NCBI RefSeq assembly: GCF_014284175.1
Contig: NZ_JACOGA010000018.1
Location: forward strand, 62,001-126,000
Length of the DNA: 64,000 bases
Direction of reading: 5' to 3'
Origin: Affinundibacterium flavidum
Lineage (GTDB): Bacteria > Pseudomonadota > Gammaproteobacteria > Burkholderiales > Burkholderiaceae_D
Shown here: positions 43,467 to 53,170 of the stretch, in pieces
Layout: each line of letters starts with the position of its first letter
Position numbering within the stretch: the stretch's first letter is position 1
Position numbers and translations under genes: made by a program
Notes under the pieces: model-generated
Seen by the model: the letters and a program-made list of their open reading frames with translations, nothing else
Database searches by the model: none
What the model was told of the DNA's origin: nothing

Positions 43467-44450
43467 TTTATTCACCGCTTTATTGTGTTCGCTCAAATTA
43501 TCTGAGAATTGGCTGGTGCCATTGCCACGCGCCACAAAATAATAAGCATTGCTAGGTTCAGGATTGAGTGCCGCCTTTAAGGCATCTAAACCCGGCAATG
43601 CAATTGGTGTCGGTGGCAAACCAGCGCGGGTGTAGGTATTGTAAGGCGTATCCGTAGTCAAATCGCGTTTGCGGATATTGCCTTGAAATTTATCCCCCAT
43701 GCCGTAGATCACGGTGGGATCAGTTTGCAGCAGCATCCCTGTGCGCAAACGATTCACAAACACACTGGCGATCATGCCGCGTTCTGACGCTTGTCCGGTT
43801 TCTTTTTCTATGATGGATGCCATGATCAAGGCTTGGTATGGTTCTTTATAAGGTAAATTTTGAGCACGATTTTTCCAAGCTGCGTCGAGATGATTTAGCA
43901 TGGCCTGATGCGCTTGTTGAAAGACTTGGATATCGCTACTATTTTTGGCGAATAGATAGGTGTCCGGATAAAACAAACCTTCTGGATGCGTGTATTTGCT
44001 AGCAATTTTCACCAGTAAATCACGATCAGAGAGTCCGGTTGTATCATGCTTGATAGATGGATGAGCATCAATTGCATTGCGCATTTGTTTAAAGCTCCAG
44101 CCTTCGATAACGCTCAAGCTTGTTAGGCTAAATTTACCCTCAACGATTTTTTTCAGTAATTGTTGCGGCGTTTCTTGGGTTTGCAATTCAAACGATCCTG
44201 CTTTTAAACTGCCCGCCTTGCCGGTAATTCGTGCTAAAGCCTCAAATAAATACGGGTGAACCGGAACGCCAGCGTCAACCAATTGGCGCGAAGCACTGCG
44301 TATATTGCTACCGGGTTTAATCGTAAAATCAATGCTCTTACCCACGTCTAACGGGGTATCGATCCAACGCATGAATGCCCAAGTGCCTCCTCCAGCAAGC
44401 AAGATCAGTAGTAAAGTACAAAAAACAAAGAATTTTTTCAAAGAAGCCAT
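43455..44450 (-). CDS. mltG: Endolytic murein transglycosylase MltG
   Basis: A 331-residue YceG-family inner-membrane enzyme that cuts nascent glycan strands and sets chain length. One N-terminal membrane anchor (about 6-26), a LysM-like domain (40-105) and the catalytic domain with Glu in MASIIEKETGQ near 211 and the signature YNTYTRAGLPPTPI near 273. Divergent from ygfZ with 102 bp between. First gene of the mltG-tmk-holB-pilZ operon. Confidence 0.95.
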   Translation of the reverse strand: MASLKKFFVFCTLLLILLAGGGTWAFMRWIDTPLDVGKSIDFTIKPGSNIRSASRQLVDAGVPVHPYLFEALARITGKAGSLKAGSFELQTQETPQQLLKKIVEGKFSLTSLSVIEGWSFKQMRNAIDAHPSIKHDTTGLSDRDLLVKIASKYTHPEGLFYPDTYLFAKNSSDIQVFQQAHQAMLNHLDAAWKNRAQNLPYKEPYQALIMASIIEKETGQASERGMIASVFVNRLRTGMLLQTDPTVIYGMGDKFQGNIRKRDLTTDTPYNTYTRAGLPPTPIALPGLDALKAALNPEPSNAYYFVARGNGTSQFSDNLSEHNKAVNKYQR

Positions 44451-44552
44451 GTGAACACTAATCTCAATTTGCTGCGATAATCACGAAAAATCGCTGCCAT
44501 TGTAAATGGAAGCATTCTGCATTGGAAAAAAAACTGGAAAAATGAACACACC

Positions 44553-45575
44553 ATGAGCACAACCACGCAATTTTTGGAGTCAGCAGAAACGCTGGACATG
44601 AGCAAACTTGGTATTACGCAATTACAAAATGGGTATGTCTGCCAATTAAGTGACCAAAGTCTAATACAAGCAAGGGGCGACGATGCTGCTAGTTTTTTGC
44701 ACAATCAATTAAGCAACGATGTTGAACATCTCAACGACACGCAGTCGCGATATGCTGCCTATTGCACCCCTAAGGGGCGCATGCTGGCTAGTTTTCTCTA
44801 TTGGAAAATGGATGGCAATATCGTTCTGCAATGTTCCGCGAGTTTGCAACCTGCACTGCAAAAACGCTTACAAATGTTTGTGATGCGTTCCAAAGTAAAG
44901 TTAAGCGAAGTTTCTGAGCAATTTGCCATATTAGGCCTTGGCGGCAAAGCGGCAGAAGCCTTTTTATTAACGCAATTTGATCAATTACCAAGCGCGATCA
45001 ACGACAAAGTAAGCAGCGACGATGCCGGCACTTTAGTTCGCTTGCATGATGCCTTTGATACTGCTCGTTACCAGTGGGTAGTCGCACAGGAAAAATTGAC
45101 AGCAATTTCTGCGAACATGAATGTGAGTTTGTTAAAAGTCGATGCAAGCATCTGGCGCTTAGGAAATATTCATGCAGGTTTGCCACAAGTTGTAGAGCTA
45201 AGCAAAGAAAAATTCGTGCCACAAATGATTAATTTTGAATTGATCGGTGGTGTGAATTTCAGAAAAGGCTGCTACCCAGGTCAGGAAATCGTGGCACGTA
45301 GCCAATATCTGGGAAAACTCAAACGCCGCATGGCGATTGCCACTGTTAAAACTGATGTAGTCGATGTGGCGATGGAAATTTTTTCCGACAATGATCCTAG
45401 TCAGCCCTGCGGCATGATTGTTAGCGCAGAACGCAATTTCGGTGAGGGCTTTGCCTGTTTGGTAGAAATTAAATTAGCTGATCAAGAGCAAGGCAAAGTG
45501 CATTTGGGCGCTAGCGATGGACCAATACTAGAATTTTTGCCTTTGCCTTATGCATACCTTGATGTGACGGAATAA
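44553..45575 (+). CDS. ygfZ: Folate-binding Fe-S cluster repair protein YgfZ
   Basis: A 340-residue protein of the GcvT-like fold that uses tetrahydrofolate in maintaining certain iron-sulfur enzymes. The family signature KGCYPGQEIVARSQYLGKLKRR is present near 239-260, with the essential Cys. Divergent partner of mltG. The stop is 9 bp before the DUF4936 gene, so the two are an operon. Confidence 0.94.
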   Translation: MSTTTQFLESAETLDMSKLGITQLQNGYVCQLSDQSLIQARGDDAASFLHNQLSNDVEHLNDTQSRYAAYCTPKGRMLASFLYWKMDGNIVLQCSASLQPALQKRLQMFVMRSKVKLSEVSEQFAILGLGGKAAEAFLLTQFDQLPSAINDKVSSDDAGTLVRLHDAFDTARYQWVVAQEKLTAISANMNVSLLKVDASIWRLGNIHAGLPQVVELSKEKFVPQMINFELIGGVNFRKGCYPGQEIVARSQYLGKLKRRMAIATVKTDVVDVAMEIFSDNDPSQPCGMIVSAERNFGEGFACLVEIKLADQEQGKVHLGASDGPILEFLPLPYAYLDVTE

Positions 45576-45584
45576 TTTGTCACT

Positions 45585-45866
45585 ATGGACTGCTACATTT
45601 ACTACAAAAGCAAAATTGAACACGCAACGGAAATTTGCCGTAGCGTCGAACTCTTGCGTACAGGCTTGGCGGGTAAATTAGATTACCCGCCGCTTTTGCA
45701 ACGACGACCTGAACCCAATAATGGTCTCATTACTTGGATGGAGATCTATCAAGACGTACCGCAAGATTTTGAAAAAATTCTTCATCTTGCTGTTATTCAG
45801 TCAGGTATCCAAGAGTTGATCAATGGAGAGCGCCGATTGGAATATTTTATGTCGGTTCAAAATTAA
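45585..45866 (+). CDS. DUF4936 family protein
   Basis: A 93-residue cytoplasmic protein: CYIYYKSKIEHATEICRSVE, LLQRRPEPNNGLITWMEIYQDV and a C-terminal helix. Betaproteobacterial family of unknown function, usually found right after ygfZ as here; a ferredoxin-like dimeric alpha-beta fold is likely. Possibly assists Fe-S or cofactor metabolism with YgfZ (inferred from position only). Confidence 0.85.
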   Translation: MDCYIYYKSKIEHATEICRSVELLRTGLAGKLDYPPLLQRRPEPNNGLITWMEIYQDVPQDFEKILHLAVIQSGIQELINGERRLEYFMSVQN

Positions 45867-45965
45867 TTTGAAGTTGTCTCGTTGAGACCGCTTATCTAGA
45901 TTAGCTATAATTTCGCCTCAATTCTCACTACATATTCACCCCAATTCCATTAAGAAAACAGATTT

Positions 45966-46820
45966 ATGGACTTGCAGATTTTTCCACCTTTACCACGTTT
46001 TAAACAACTACTTATGTATACGCTTTGGTTGCCACAACCAGCTTATCAAGCCTATATACCAGCGATCTTATCTCCCTCGATCATGTTAATGGTACGAGGT
46101 GGGGCAGAAATAGTGCATGCGAATGGAAGGCGAGCGAGCGTGCCCCGTTTCTTTTTACGAGGACCGTTTACCGAACCCATGTATGTCGAATATGCGCCAG
46201 ATACCATCACAATGACGGTCTGCCTTATTCCCGGCATGTTATCGAAGACAGCGAATCTAGAAATAGCGAACTTACTCAATGGTTCTGTACCCATGGATCA
46301 AATTTTTGATCCAATATGTGTCGCTGCCTTTTTAAAGAAAATCGATGCGACATGTGAAGCAGGAGTCGATGCAGAAAGTAATGTACGTGATTTTCATACC
46401 TTTCTCAGCCAAGTTTTGCATGAGCATAAAAAGAATATCTTGGGCGACGCCATCGTTGCTGCACACAAAAAAATCTTTTTCCCCATGATGACACTTAGCG
46501 CCTATTTTGGTATCGGAGAACGTCAATTAGAACGTCGCATACGTACGACTTTTGGCGTCAATTTACGCGAACTGCGCCGCTTAGTTCGTTTCGGCTTTAC
46601 TTTGCAACGTATCGCTAATGAAGGCTCAACATGGGGAGATCTGACCCAAGTTGCACAAGATTCTGGTTATTACGATCAAGCCCACATGCATAAAGAATTC
46701 CAAGATCTGGCAGGTATCAGTCCGACCAATTTATTGCAAAGAATCGCGGCAAAAGATCCAGCGTATTGGGTGTACCAACTTAGCCCAAGTGAGTTCCAAA
46801 ATCTTTTCATACCGGGATAA
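45966..46820 (+). CDS. AraC-family transcriptional regulator
   Basis: A 284-residue regulator. The N-terminal 150 residues form a cupin-like sensing domain (LWLPQPAYQAYIPAILSPS), and the C-terminal part has two helix-turn-helix motifs: LSAYFGIGERQLERRIRTTF near 177 and LTQVAQDSGYYDQAHMHKEF near 227. The layout fits AraC regulators with DUF6597-type sensor domains. Target unknown; the next gene downstream is nuoB, 93 bp away, and no recognised metabolic operon is beside it. Confidence 0.88.
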   Translation: MDLQIFPPLPRFKQLLMYTLWLPQPAYQAYIPAILSPSIMLMVRGGAEIVHANGRRASVPRFFLRGPFTEPMYVEYAPDTITMTVCLIPGMLSKTANLEIANLLNGSVPMDQIFDPICVAAFLKKIDATCEAGVDAESNVRDFHTFLSQVLHEHKKNILGDAIVAAHKKIFFPMMTLSAYFGIGERQLERRIRTTFGVNLRELRRLVRFGFTLQRIANEGSTWGDLTQVAQDSGYYDQAHMHKEFQDLAGISPTNLLQRIAAKDPAYWVYQLSPSEFQNLFIPG

Positions 46821-46913
46821 TGTCGACTCCATACAAATTTGTCGTTTTGATACAAGTATGCTTTTGCCAATCTAAGTAGACTCAGGCTCAATTTTTCCAC
46901 TCAGGAGTTGAGC

Positions 46914-47393
46914 ATGCAAGCACTAGAAATACAGCAAGAAGATCATGTGATTTTGGCGCGTCTGGACGAAGTTGCCGACCTCGTCAGGACCAACAGTATG
47001 TGGTACCTATCTTTTGGACTCGCTTGTTGCGCAGTCGAGATGATCCATGCAGCGATGCCGCGTTACGATATGGAGCGTTTTGGCATGATTCCACGTGCCA
47101 GTCCACGACAAGCTGATTTGATGATCGTCGCAGGTACCTTGACGAACAAAATGGCCCCTGCGTTGCGTAAAATCTACGATCAGATGGCAGAGCCTCGCTA
47201 TGTCATTTCTATGGGGTCGTGTGCTAATGGCGGCGGCTATTATCATTATTCTTATTCGGTCGTGCGGGGTTGTGACCGGATTATTCCTGTCGATATTTAT
47301 GTGCCAGGTTGTCCGCCGACAGCAGAAGCTTTAATCTACGGCATTTTGCAGTTGCAAAATAAAATACGCAGACAAAATGCTATTTTGCGATAG
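46914..47393 (+). CDS. Orphan NuoB-like 4Fe-4S protein (complex I subunit B homologue)
   Basis: A 159-residue PSST/NuoB homologue with the four N2-cluster cysteines: adjacent CC in LACCAVEM near 38-39, MGSCANGGGYYH near 103 and VPGCPPTAEA near 133. No other nuo gene is near; complex I operons place nuoB between nuoA and nuoC. Burkholderiales are known to carry a second, free-standing nuoB copy. ATG at 46914 follows AGGAG by 6 bases; a TTG at 46908 is in frame but too close to it. Probably assembles into complex I as an alternative subunit. Confidence 0.87.
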   Translation: MQALEIQQEDHVILARLDEVADLVRTNSMWYLSFGLACCAVEMIHAAMPRYDMERFGMIPRASPRQADLMIVAGTLTNKMAPALRKIYDQMAEPRYVISMGSCANGGGYYHYSYSVVRGCDRIIPVDIYVPGCPPTAEALIYGILQLQNKIRRQNAILR

Positions 47394-47410
47394 AGAAAAA
47401 CGTAGATCGA

Positions 47411-47437
47411 AAAAAAGGGAAGCTAGTCGCTTCCCTT
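47411..47437 (-). terminator. Rho-independent terminator of hom
   Basis: Stem AAGGGAAGC/GCTTCCCTT with a 5-base loop; followed on the minus strand by six or more T. Lies between the nuoB stop and the hom stop; plus-strand activity is weak. Confidence 0.85.
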
Positions 47438-47471
47438 CTTGGTCGTCCGATCTAGATTCAGTTAGGCCAAC

Positions 47472-48782
47472 TTAGCTCAATTCTTCCAAACGCAACTTAG
47501 TCACACTACCCGTCACCGATGCCAATGCCTCGATTCGTGCAATCGCCGCATCCACATTTTTCTCTTGCGTCTGATGTGTCAGCATAATGATGTCAGTACG
47601 TGACTCCCCTTCTGCTGGTTCTTTTTGCAGCATCGCATCGATAGAAATCGAAAACTCCGCAAGTATCTTCGTCACATCGGCCAATACACCAGGTTTGTCT
47701 TCGACGCGCATGCGCAAGTAGTAACTGGTGAATACTTCAGAAATCGGTAATACGTTCAAATCGCTTAAAGCATTGGGTTGGAAAGCCAGATAAGGTACGC
47801 GATGCTCAGGATCAGCCGTTGCTAAACGTGTGATATCAACGACATCCGCAATCACTGAAGAAGCCGTTGGTTCCGAACCTGCGCCTTTACCGTAATACAA
47901 AGTGGCACCTACCGCGTCGCCTTGCACCAAGACTGCATTCATTGCGCCTTCCACGTTAGCGATCAAACGTTTTTCTGGAATTAGGGTTGGATGCACACGC
48001 AGCTCTATACCTGCCTCGCTACGCTTGGTGATACCCAAGAGTTTGATGCGATAACCGAGTTGTTCAGCATATTCGATATCAGTCGCTTCTAATTTGGTGA
48101 TGCCTTCGATGTAGGCTTTATCAAATTGCGTTGGAATACCAAATGCAATAGACGCCATGATGGTCAGTTTGTGTGCTGCATCGATACCTTCGATATCAAA
48201 AGTCGGATCAGCTTCGGCGTAACCGAGCGCCTGCGCCTGTTTTAAAACCGTGGCGAAGTCTAGGCCTTTATCACGCATTTCGGACAAGATGAAATTCGTC
48301 GTGCCATTAATGATACCTGCGATCCATTGAATGCGATTTGCCGTCAAGCCTTCGCGCAAAGCTTTGATGATAGGAATTCCACCTGCTACCGCAGCTTCAA
48401 ATGCGACCATCACGCCTTTATCCTGTGCGGCTTTAAAGACTTCATTGCCGTGTTTTGCGATCAAAGCTTTATTTGCTGTGACAACGTGCTTGCCATTCGC
48501 GATTGCTTTCAGCACAAGATCTTTGGCGATATCATTGCCACCAATCAGTTCGATGACGATGTCGATGTCAGGATGATTTACCACTAAATTGCCGTCGGTG
48601 ACGATTTCAACTTCACCTTTGACGATGTCTTTTGCACGTTCTACATTGCGCACTGCCACCATCGTAATTTCAATCGCACGACCTGCACGGCGCATAATCT
48701 CTTCTTGATTGCGCTTGAGAACATTGAAGGTGCCTGAGCCGACTGTGCCTAATCCTAATAGGCCTACTTTGATGGGTTTCAT
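47472..48782 (-). CDS. hom: Homoserine dehydrogenase
   Basis: A 436-residue enzyme that reduces aspartate semialdehyde to homoserine, on the path to threonine and methionine. The NAD(P)-binding motif GLLGLGTVGSGTF is at 8-20, the catalytic domain has AGIINGTTNFILSEM near 158 and YAEADPTFDIEGIDAAHK near 193, and an ACT domain at about 352-430 (DKPGVLADVTKILAE) permits feedback by threonine. alaA lies 34 bp upstream; thrC, often next in this group, is absent here. Confidence 0.96.
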   Translation of the reverse strand: MKPIKVGLLGLGTVGSGTFNVLKRNQEEIMRRAGRAIEITMVAVRNVERAKDIVKGEVEIVTDGNLVVNHPDIDIVIELIGGNDIAKDLVLKAIANGKHVVTANKALIAKHGNEVFKAAQDKGVMVAFEAAVAGGIPIIKALREGLTANRIQWIAGIINGTTNFILSEMRDKGLDFATVLKQAQALGYAEADPTFDIEGIDAAHKLTIMASIAFGIPTQFDKAYIEGITKLEATDIEYAEQLGYRIKLLGITKRSEAGIELRVHPTLIPEKRLIANVEGAMNAVLVQGDAVGATLYYGKGAGSEPTASSVIADVVDITRLATADPEHRVPYLAFQPNALSDLNVLPISEVFTSYYLRMRVEDKPGVLADVTKILAEFSISIDAMLQKEPAEGESRTDIIMLTHQTQEKNVDAAIARIEALASVTGSVTKLRLEELS

Positions 48783-48816
48783 AGTTGCTTAATTTTAAAA
48801 AAAGATTGATTATAGA

Positions 48817-50073
48817 TTATTCATTTACGTGCTTGGGCGCGAATTCACCTGTGCCATGACGACGACGATAGCCTTCAAGGAAACGTGCGATACGGCCTAT
48901 TGCATCAGTTAAATCATCCGTGTTGGGTAGGAATACGACGCGGAAATGATCCGATGCGATCCAGTTAAAACCTGTGCCCTGCACGAGTAAAACGCGTTGT
49001 TCAACCAAGAGATCTTGGATGAAAGCCTGATCGTCTTCTATTGGGTAAATAGCAGGATCAAGTTTGGGGAACATATACAGCGCGGCTTTTGGCTTGACGC
49101 ATGTCACCCCAGGTATTGCGGTTAATAATTTGTGCGCAAGATCGCGCTGCTTCAATAGCCGGCCACCAGGGCCGACTAAATCTTTAATACTTTGATAGCC
49201 ACCTAATGCCGTCTGGATCGCGAATTGTCCTGGTGCATTTGAACATAGACGCATCGATGCCAACATATTCAGACCTTCGATGTAATCTTTGGCATGACGT
49301 TTTTCACCGGAAATCACCATCCAACCCGCGCGATAACCGCAAGAACGATAGTTTTTGGAAATGCCGTTTAAGGTCAGGAATAAAACATCGTCCGCCAAAG
49401 AGGCGATCGAAGTGTGTTCTGCTTCATCGTATAAAGTTTTATCGTAAATCTCGTCTGCAAACACGATTAATTGTTTCTCGCGGGCGATGTCGACAATCTT
49501 TTGTAATACTTCTACCGGATATAAAGCACCCGTCGGATTGTTCGGATTAATGACGACGATGGCTTTGGTATTCGCAGTGATTTTGCGTTTGATATCCTCG
49601 ATATCTGGCATCCAATCAGCACTTTCATCGCAGATGTAATGCACAGGTTTGCCACCAGAGAGGCTGACAGCCGCTGTCCACAAAGGATAGTCCGGCGCAG
49701 GTACCAAAACTTCATCGCCAGGATTTAGCAAGGCATTCATACCCATGACAATCAATTCAGATGCGCCATTGCCGATATAAATATCCTCCATGGTCACGCC
49801 GTGGATTTTCTTTTCCTGCGTGTAGTGCATGATGGATTTACGTGGTGCAAACATCCCTTTTGAGTCTGTGTAGCCCGCGGCACCTTGCATGTTCAAAATC
49901 ATATCCTGGACGATTTCGTCCGGTGGACCAAAGTTGAATACGGCCAGATTGCCGATATTTAACTTGATGATTTTCTGACCTTCTTCTTCCATCTGCTTGG
50001 CCTTCTCTAATACGGGGCCGCGGATGTCATAACAAACGTCTGCAAGTTTTTGGGATTTTTGGATGGGGCGCAC
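48817..50073 (-). CDS. alaA: Alanine-synthesising aminotransferase (AlaA-type)
   Basis: A class I PLP aminotransferase that makes alanine from pyruvate and glutamate. The PLP lysine is in LNGISKNYRSCGYRAGW and the cofactor region in INPNNPTGALYP. From GTG at 50073 the protein starts MRPIQKSQKLADVCYDIRGP, lining up with E. coli AlaA (MSPIEKSSKLENVCYDIRG); I therefore reject the longer reading from TTG at 50166, which lacks a ribosome site. The 418 residues include a short extra C-terminal tail. It is followed by hom in the same direction, a usual betaproteobacterial pair. Confidence 0.9.
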   Translation of the reverse strand: MRPIQKSQKLADVCYDIRGPVLEKAKQMEEEGQKIIKLNIGNLAVFNFGPPDEIVQDMILNMQGAAGYTDSKGMFAPRKSIMHYTQEKKIHGVTMEDIYIGNGASELIVMGMNALLNPGDEVLVPAPDYPLWTAAVSLSGGKPVHYICDESADWMPDIEDIKRKITANTKAIVVINPNNPTGALYPVEVLQKIVDIAREKQLIVFADEIYDKTLYDEAEHTSIASLADDVLFLTLNGISKNYRSCGYRAGWMVISGEKRHAKDYIEGLNMLASMRLCSNAPGQFAIQTALGGYQSIKDLVGPGGRLLKQRDLAHKLLTAIPGVTCVKPKAALYMFPKLDPAIYPIEDDQAFIQDLLVEQRVLLVQGTGFNWIASDHFRVVFLPNTDDLTDAIGRIARFLEGYRRRHGTGEFAPKHVNE

Positions 50074-50308
50074 GAGACTGCTTTCAAAAGGTGAATTAAA
50101 AAATGCTGCACTGCCGAATGATCCATTCTGCCCAAAGCTCCCTATTTTATCAATGTGTTTTGCCAAATTATTTAAGGAGATTTGCTTTCAGACGCGGTTT
50201 TACTCTTGGCTTTTACGCTTTAGGCACAATTTAAAGGATTAAATGTGTTAAATCTCCGCAGGAAATCTGCGATCAATGCCTACTCTGTTGAGGAACTACT
50301 TGACATAG

Positions 50309-52381
50309 ATGTCATCTATCTACGGTAAAAATGCAAGAATGCATTCAACCACTCATGAAGAATACATGCTAAAAACACTATTAATAGAACTTAACGGTCC
50401 CTCTTTTAACGAGCGTAATGAGCCTAACGACTCTAATCCCATTCCTCTACTCGTGAGACTGTTTGCGCTGCTACGCCCGACGACTCGCTATAGCACTTCA
50501 CAATTGCCCACCGTTATCGCACTGCTGCAGTCCGAACCAGAATTAGCAGTCGGCCTACGGAATACCTTGCTTCGTTTGTTTTCCCAAAGACATGCAGTCT
50601 TGTTGCTGGCGACTTCTGGAATTTACCCTGCGACTGGCGTTTTCTCTGAAACCTTAAGACGGATTTCGCACAAGTTGCTTCCAGAAGTTGACGATGTTAC
50701 TCAGCTCAAAGATGGATTGCGTGAATTATTGCAAGCAAGTGATGCGCATTGGTTGTCTGAAAGTCGCTTGGAAGACTGGCAGCAATTGATTGATTTACTA
50801 GGCTTTAACGCCGTTGCCTCCGATGTTGGTAGTTCATCTTTGATGGCGGATACTTTAGAAGCCTTGCGAGTGGTCGCGCACAGGATTGCAGCGGCAGGCC
50901 TAGAAACTGAGATGTTAAGACTCGATCCAGCATTGGAAAATCATGGTTCACCGTTCTTAGGCGTGTGCGAGGAGGCACTCGATTTAGCAAAATCCATAGA
51001 AACGCAACTGAGTACAGATGAGTCCAAGATCGATACCGTCAATATGGATATCGCCCAGCTAGAGGTGCTCGTAGCACAAGCACGTGCGGCGATTGCGCGT
51101 ATCCGTAAACGTGCGCAGCAGCAAGGCGCAAGCTTTCACCTGACTTTTCATTTAAGGCGATTACAGCAACATTTAGATCGATTAGTCACGCTGAGTAATT
51201 TGCTTGCTAGCCATGTACGCCATGATCGCCAAATATGGATAACGCAGATCGCGGCCTTGTGGCAAGAGTTGGCGGTGGCTGAGTGTAGTCAAAATAAGGT
51301 CAGGGATTTTTGGAAGAAAAATGCTGAGTTAGTTGCCTTGCGCGTCACTGAAAACGCTGGCCGTAGCGGAGAGCACTACATCACAGAAACGCGCAAAGAT
51401 TATTTCACCATGCTAAGAGCCGCGGCAGGTGGCGGTTTGGCTGTCGCCTTGGTTGCCGCTCTTAAGATTAATATCAGTGCACGCGGTTTAGCCCCCTTAG
51501 CCGAAGTTCTTGCGAATTGTCTGAATTATGGTTTCGGCTTCGTACTCATTCACTTACTCCACTTTTCAGTCGCAACTAAGCAGCCGGCCATGACAGCGAA
51601 CGCGATTGCAGCCGCAATTGGTGAAATTCAAGACAATCCTCGCGAACGCAAACATGACTTGGAACCTCTAGTAACCTTGGTGGCGCGCACCATGCGCACC
51701 CAGCTTGCCGCCATTGTGGGGAATATCGGTTTGGCGATTCCGGTAGCTTTGATGATTGCCTACATGGTACAACATATGAGTGGGGTGCACTTTGTCTCGC
51801 CCGAAAAAGCTAAACATCTCTTGCAAGATATTAATTTGTTTAGCGCAGGTACGTTGATTTTTGGCGGTGTGGCGGGCGTGTGCTTGTTTTTGGCGGGTTT
51901 GATTGCCGGCTATTACGACAATCTTTGTAGCTATAGCCGAATACCCGAAAGGCTCAATCAATTGAAATGGGCGCAAAGTTTATTTGGCAAAGACAGGTGG
52001 CAACGAGTCAGTGACTATATTCGAAATAATTTGGGTGTGTTAGCAGGTAATTTTTTCCTAGGTTTTCTGCTCGGGGGAGCCGCGGGCTTGGGCGCATTGC
52101 TCGGTTTACCGATTGATGTAAGACATACGACTTTATCCTCCGCAATGTGGGGCTATTCTTTGTTTGCCCTTAATTTTCAAGTGCCGTGGCAATTGATTGT
52201 GAGCACAGCGCTAGGTTTTCTTGGCATAGGCATGATGAATCTCGGCGTCAGTTTTTATCTGGCTCTATCCGTCGCTTTAAGGGCACGTGGGGTGGACTTT
52301 ACCCAGCGATTGGCATTGTTGCGCGCGATTGGTCGTCGCTTTAGAAACTGTCCGCGAGATTTTTTATTACCACCCAAATAA
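50309..52381 (+). CDS. Gcr-type putative site-specific recombinase, membrane protein (PF10136-like)
   Basis: A 690-residue protein matching the betaproteobacterial family named site-specific recombinase Gcr. The N-terminal half is helical and soluble; from about residue 375 there are several membrane segments (AAAGGGLAVALVAALKI, LAEVLANCLNYGFGFVLIHLL, LAAIVGNIGLAIPVALMIAYM, LIFGGVAGVCLFLAGLIAGYY and more). No recombinase active site is visible, so I regard the name as doubtful and expect a membrane function. Start uncertain: ATG at 50366 has a GAAG site, ATG at 50309 has AGGA too far upstream. Convergent with the Hpt gene 24 bp later. Confidence 0.8.
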   Translation: MSSIYGKNARMHSTTHEEYMLKTLLIELNGPSFNERNEPNDSNPIPLLVRLFALLRPTTRYSTSQLPTVIALLQSEPELAVGLRNTLLRLFSQRHAVLLLATSGIYPATGVFSETLRRISHKLLPEVDDVTQLKDGLRELLQASDAHWLSESRLEDWQQLIDLLGFNAVASDVGSSSLMADTLEALRVVAHRIAAAGLETEMLRLDPALENHGSPFLGVCEEALDLAKSIETQLSTDESKIDTVNMDIAQLEVLVAQARAAIARIRKRAQQQGASFHLTFHLRRLQQHLDRLVTLSNLLASHVRHDRQIWITQIAALWQELAVAECSQNKVRDFWKKNAELVALRVTENAGRSGEHYITETRKDYFTMLRAAAGGGLAVALVAALKINISARGLAPLAEVLANCLNYGFGFVLIHLLHFSVATKQPAMTANAIAAAIGEIQDNPRERKHDLEPLVTLVARTMRTQLAAIVGNIGLAIPVALMIAYMVQHMSGVHFVSPEKAKHLLQDINLFSAGTLIFGGVAGVCLFLAGLIAGYYDNLCSYSRIPERLNQLKWAQSLFGKDRWQRVSDYIRNNLGVLAGNFFLGFLLGGAAGLGALLGLPIDVRHTTLSSAMWGYSLFALNFQVPWQLIVSTALGFLGIGMMNLGVSFYLALSVALRARGVDFTQRLALLRAIGRRFRNCPRDFLLPPK

Positions 52382-52405
52382 TATGCAGCTACGTTCGAAT
52401 TTACG

Positions 52406-53170
52406 CTATGACTTGCCTGTTTTTGTAGTGTCGTTCAGTATTTCGCTAATGTTGCGATGTAGTTGCGCATCTTTAACAACGGTGAAATCAGGCTTAACGA
52501 CACTTGGTATGTTGGCCTTGTTGGTAGTAAGTAAGATCGTTTTGGTCCGCTCCTTTTTGCCTTGAGCCAATCCAAGCGCAGCGATGATCGCTGCGCCATT
52601 GAGACGATGTACTTCCATGCTGCTAATCACAAAATCAAAAGACTCAGTCAATGCTCTGCCTAATGCAACGTAACCATCATTCACAATTTCTGCGCGAACA
52701 TGCTGATCTTTCAAACATTCTCGCAACAAAACAATAAGCACATTGGAGCGTTCGACAATTAAGGCCGTACGCATTGATGGAAAAGCTTTATGACGTAGTT
52801 CTTGGAGCCGGCCTTCTATATCAATTTGACATTCATCATTGAAACTATAGTCATCCACGACATCGCGTAGTAAATCGATGTAGGCTAAAGCAATATCGGT
52901 AAAGGCTCTCGTCAGCTTATCTGGATGCTCCAAAATTTCACTTAAACTATCTTCGAGGGGGTGGCAAATATTGGTAATTTCGTAAATGCCATAAGTGCCG
53001 CCACTTCCTTTCAAACTGTGTACCAGACGAAACAATGAATTAAAATCTTCGGCTATAAAGCCAGATTTTTCCAACGCCATAACGGCGTGCTCAATATCAT
53101 TTAAACGAGTCGGCAATTCGTTTAAATAGGTCGTTCTTAATTGCTGCAACATCTGTGCCGCGATATTCAT
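52406..53170 (-). CDS. Hpt phosphotransfer protein with degenerate receiver domain
   Basis: A 254-residue two-domain protein. Residues 1-115 form an Hpt bundle with the phosphorylatable His in LVHSLKGSGGTYGI near 50. Residues 132-254 look like a receiver fold (ALIVERSNVLIVLLRECL, ILLTTNK, TVVKD), but the phospho-acceptor Asp is replaced (FDFVISSMEV where DLVILDLM is usual) and the acidic pair is mostly lost, while the lysine remains. So it can receive a phosphate on the Hpt domain but not on the receiver. No kinase is adjacent. Single gene with 5' neighbours in the opposite direction. Confidence 0.82.
   Translation of the reverse strand: MNIAAQMLQQLRTTYLNELPTRLNDIEHAVMALEKSGFIAEDFNSLFRLVHSLKGSGGTYGIYEITNICHPLEDSLSEILEHPDKLTRAFTDIALAYIDLLRDVVDDYSFNDECQIDIEGRLQELRHKAFPSMRTALIVERSNVLIVLLRECLKDQHVRAEIVNDGYVALGRALTESFDFVISSMEVHRLNGAAIIAALGLAQGKKERTKTILLTTNKANIPSVVKPDFTVVKDAQLHRNISEILNDTTKTGKS

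Noticed and set aside
50167..50308. Short peptide after an AAGGAG site at about 50175 on the plus strand
   Set aside because: Only 13 codons from a TTG start, no regulatory residue run and no attenuator-type hairpins; likely chance.
50309..52381. Reading the Gcr-type gene as a working site-specific recombinase
   Set aside because: No tyrosine or serine recombinase active-site motif was seen and several membrane segments are present; the family name is historical.
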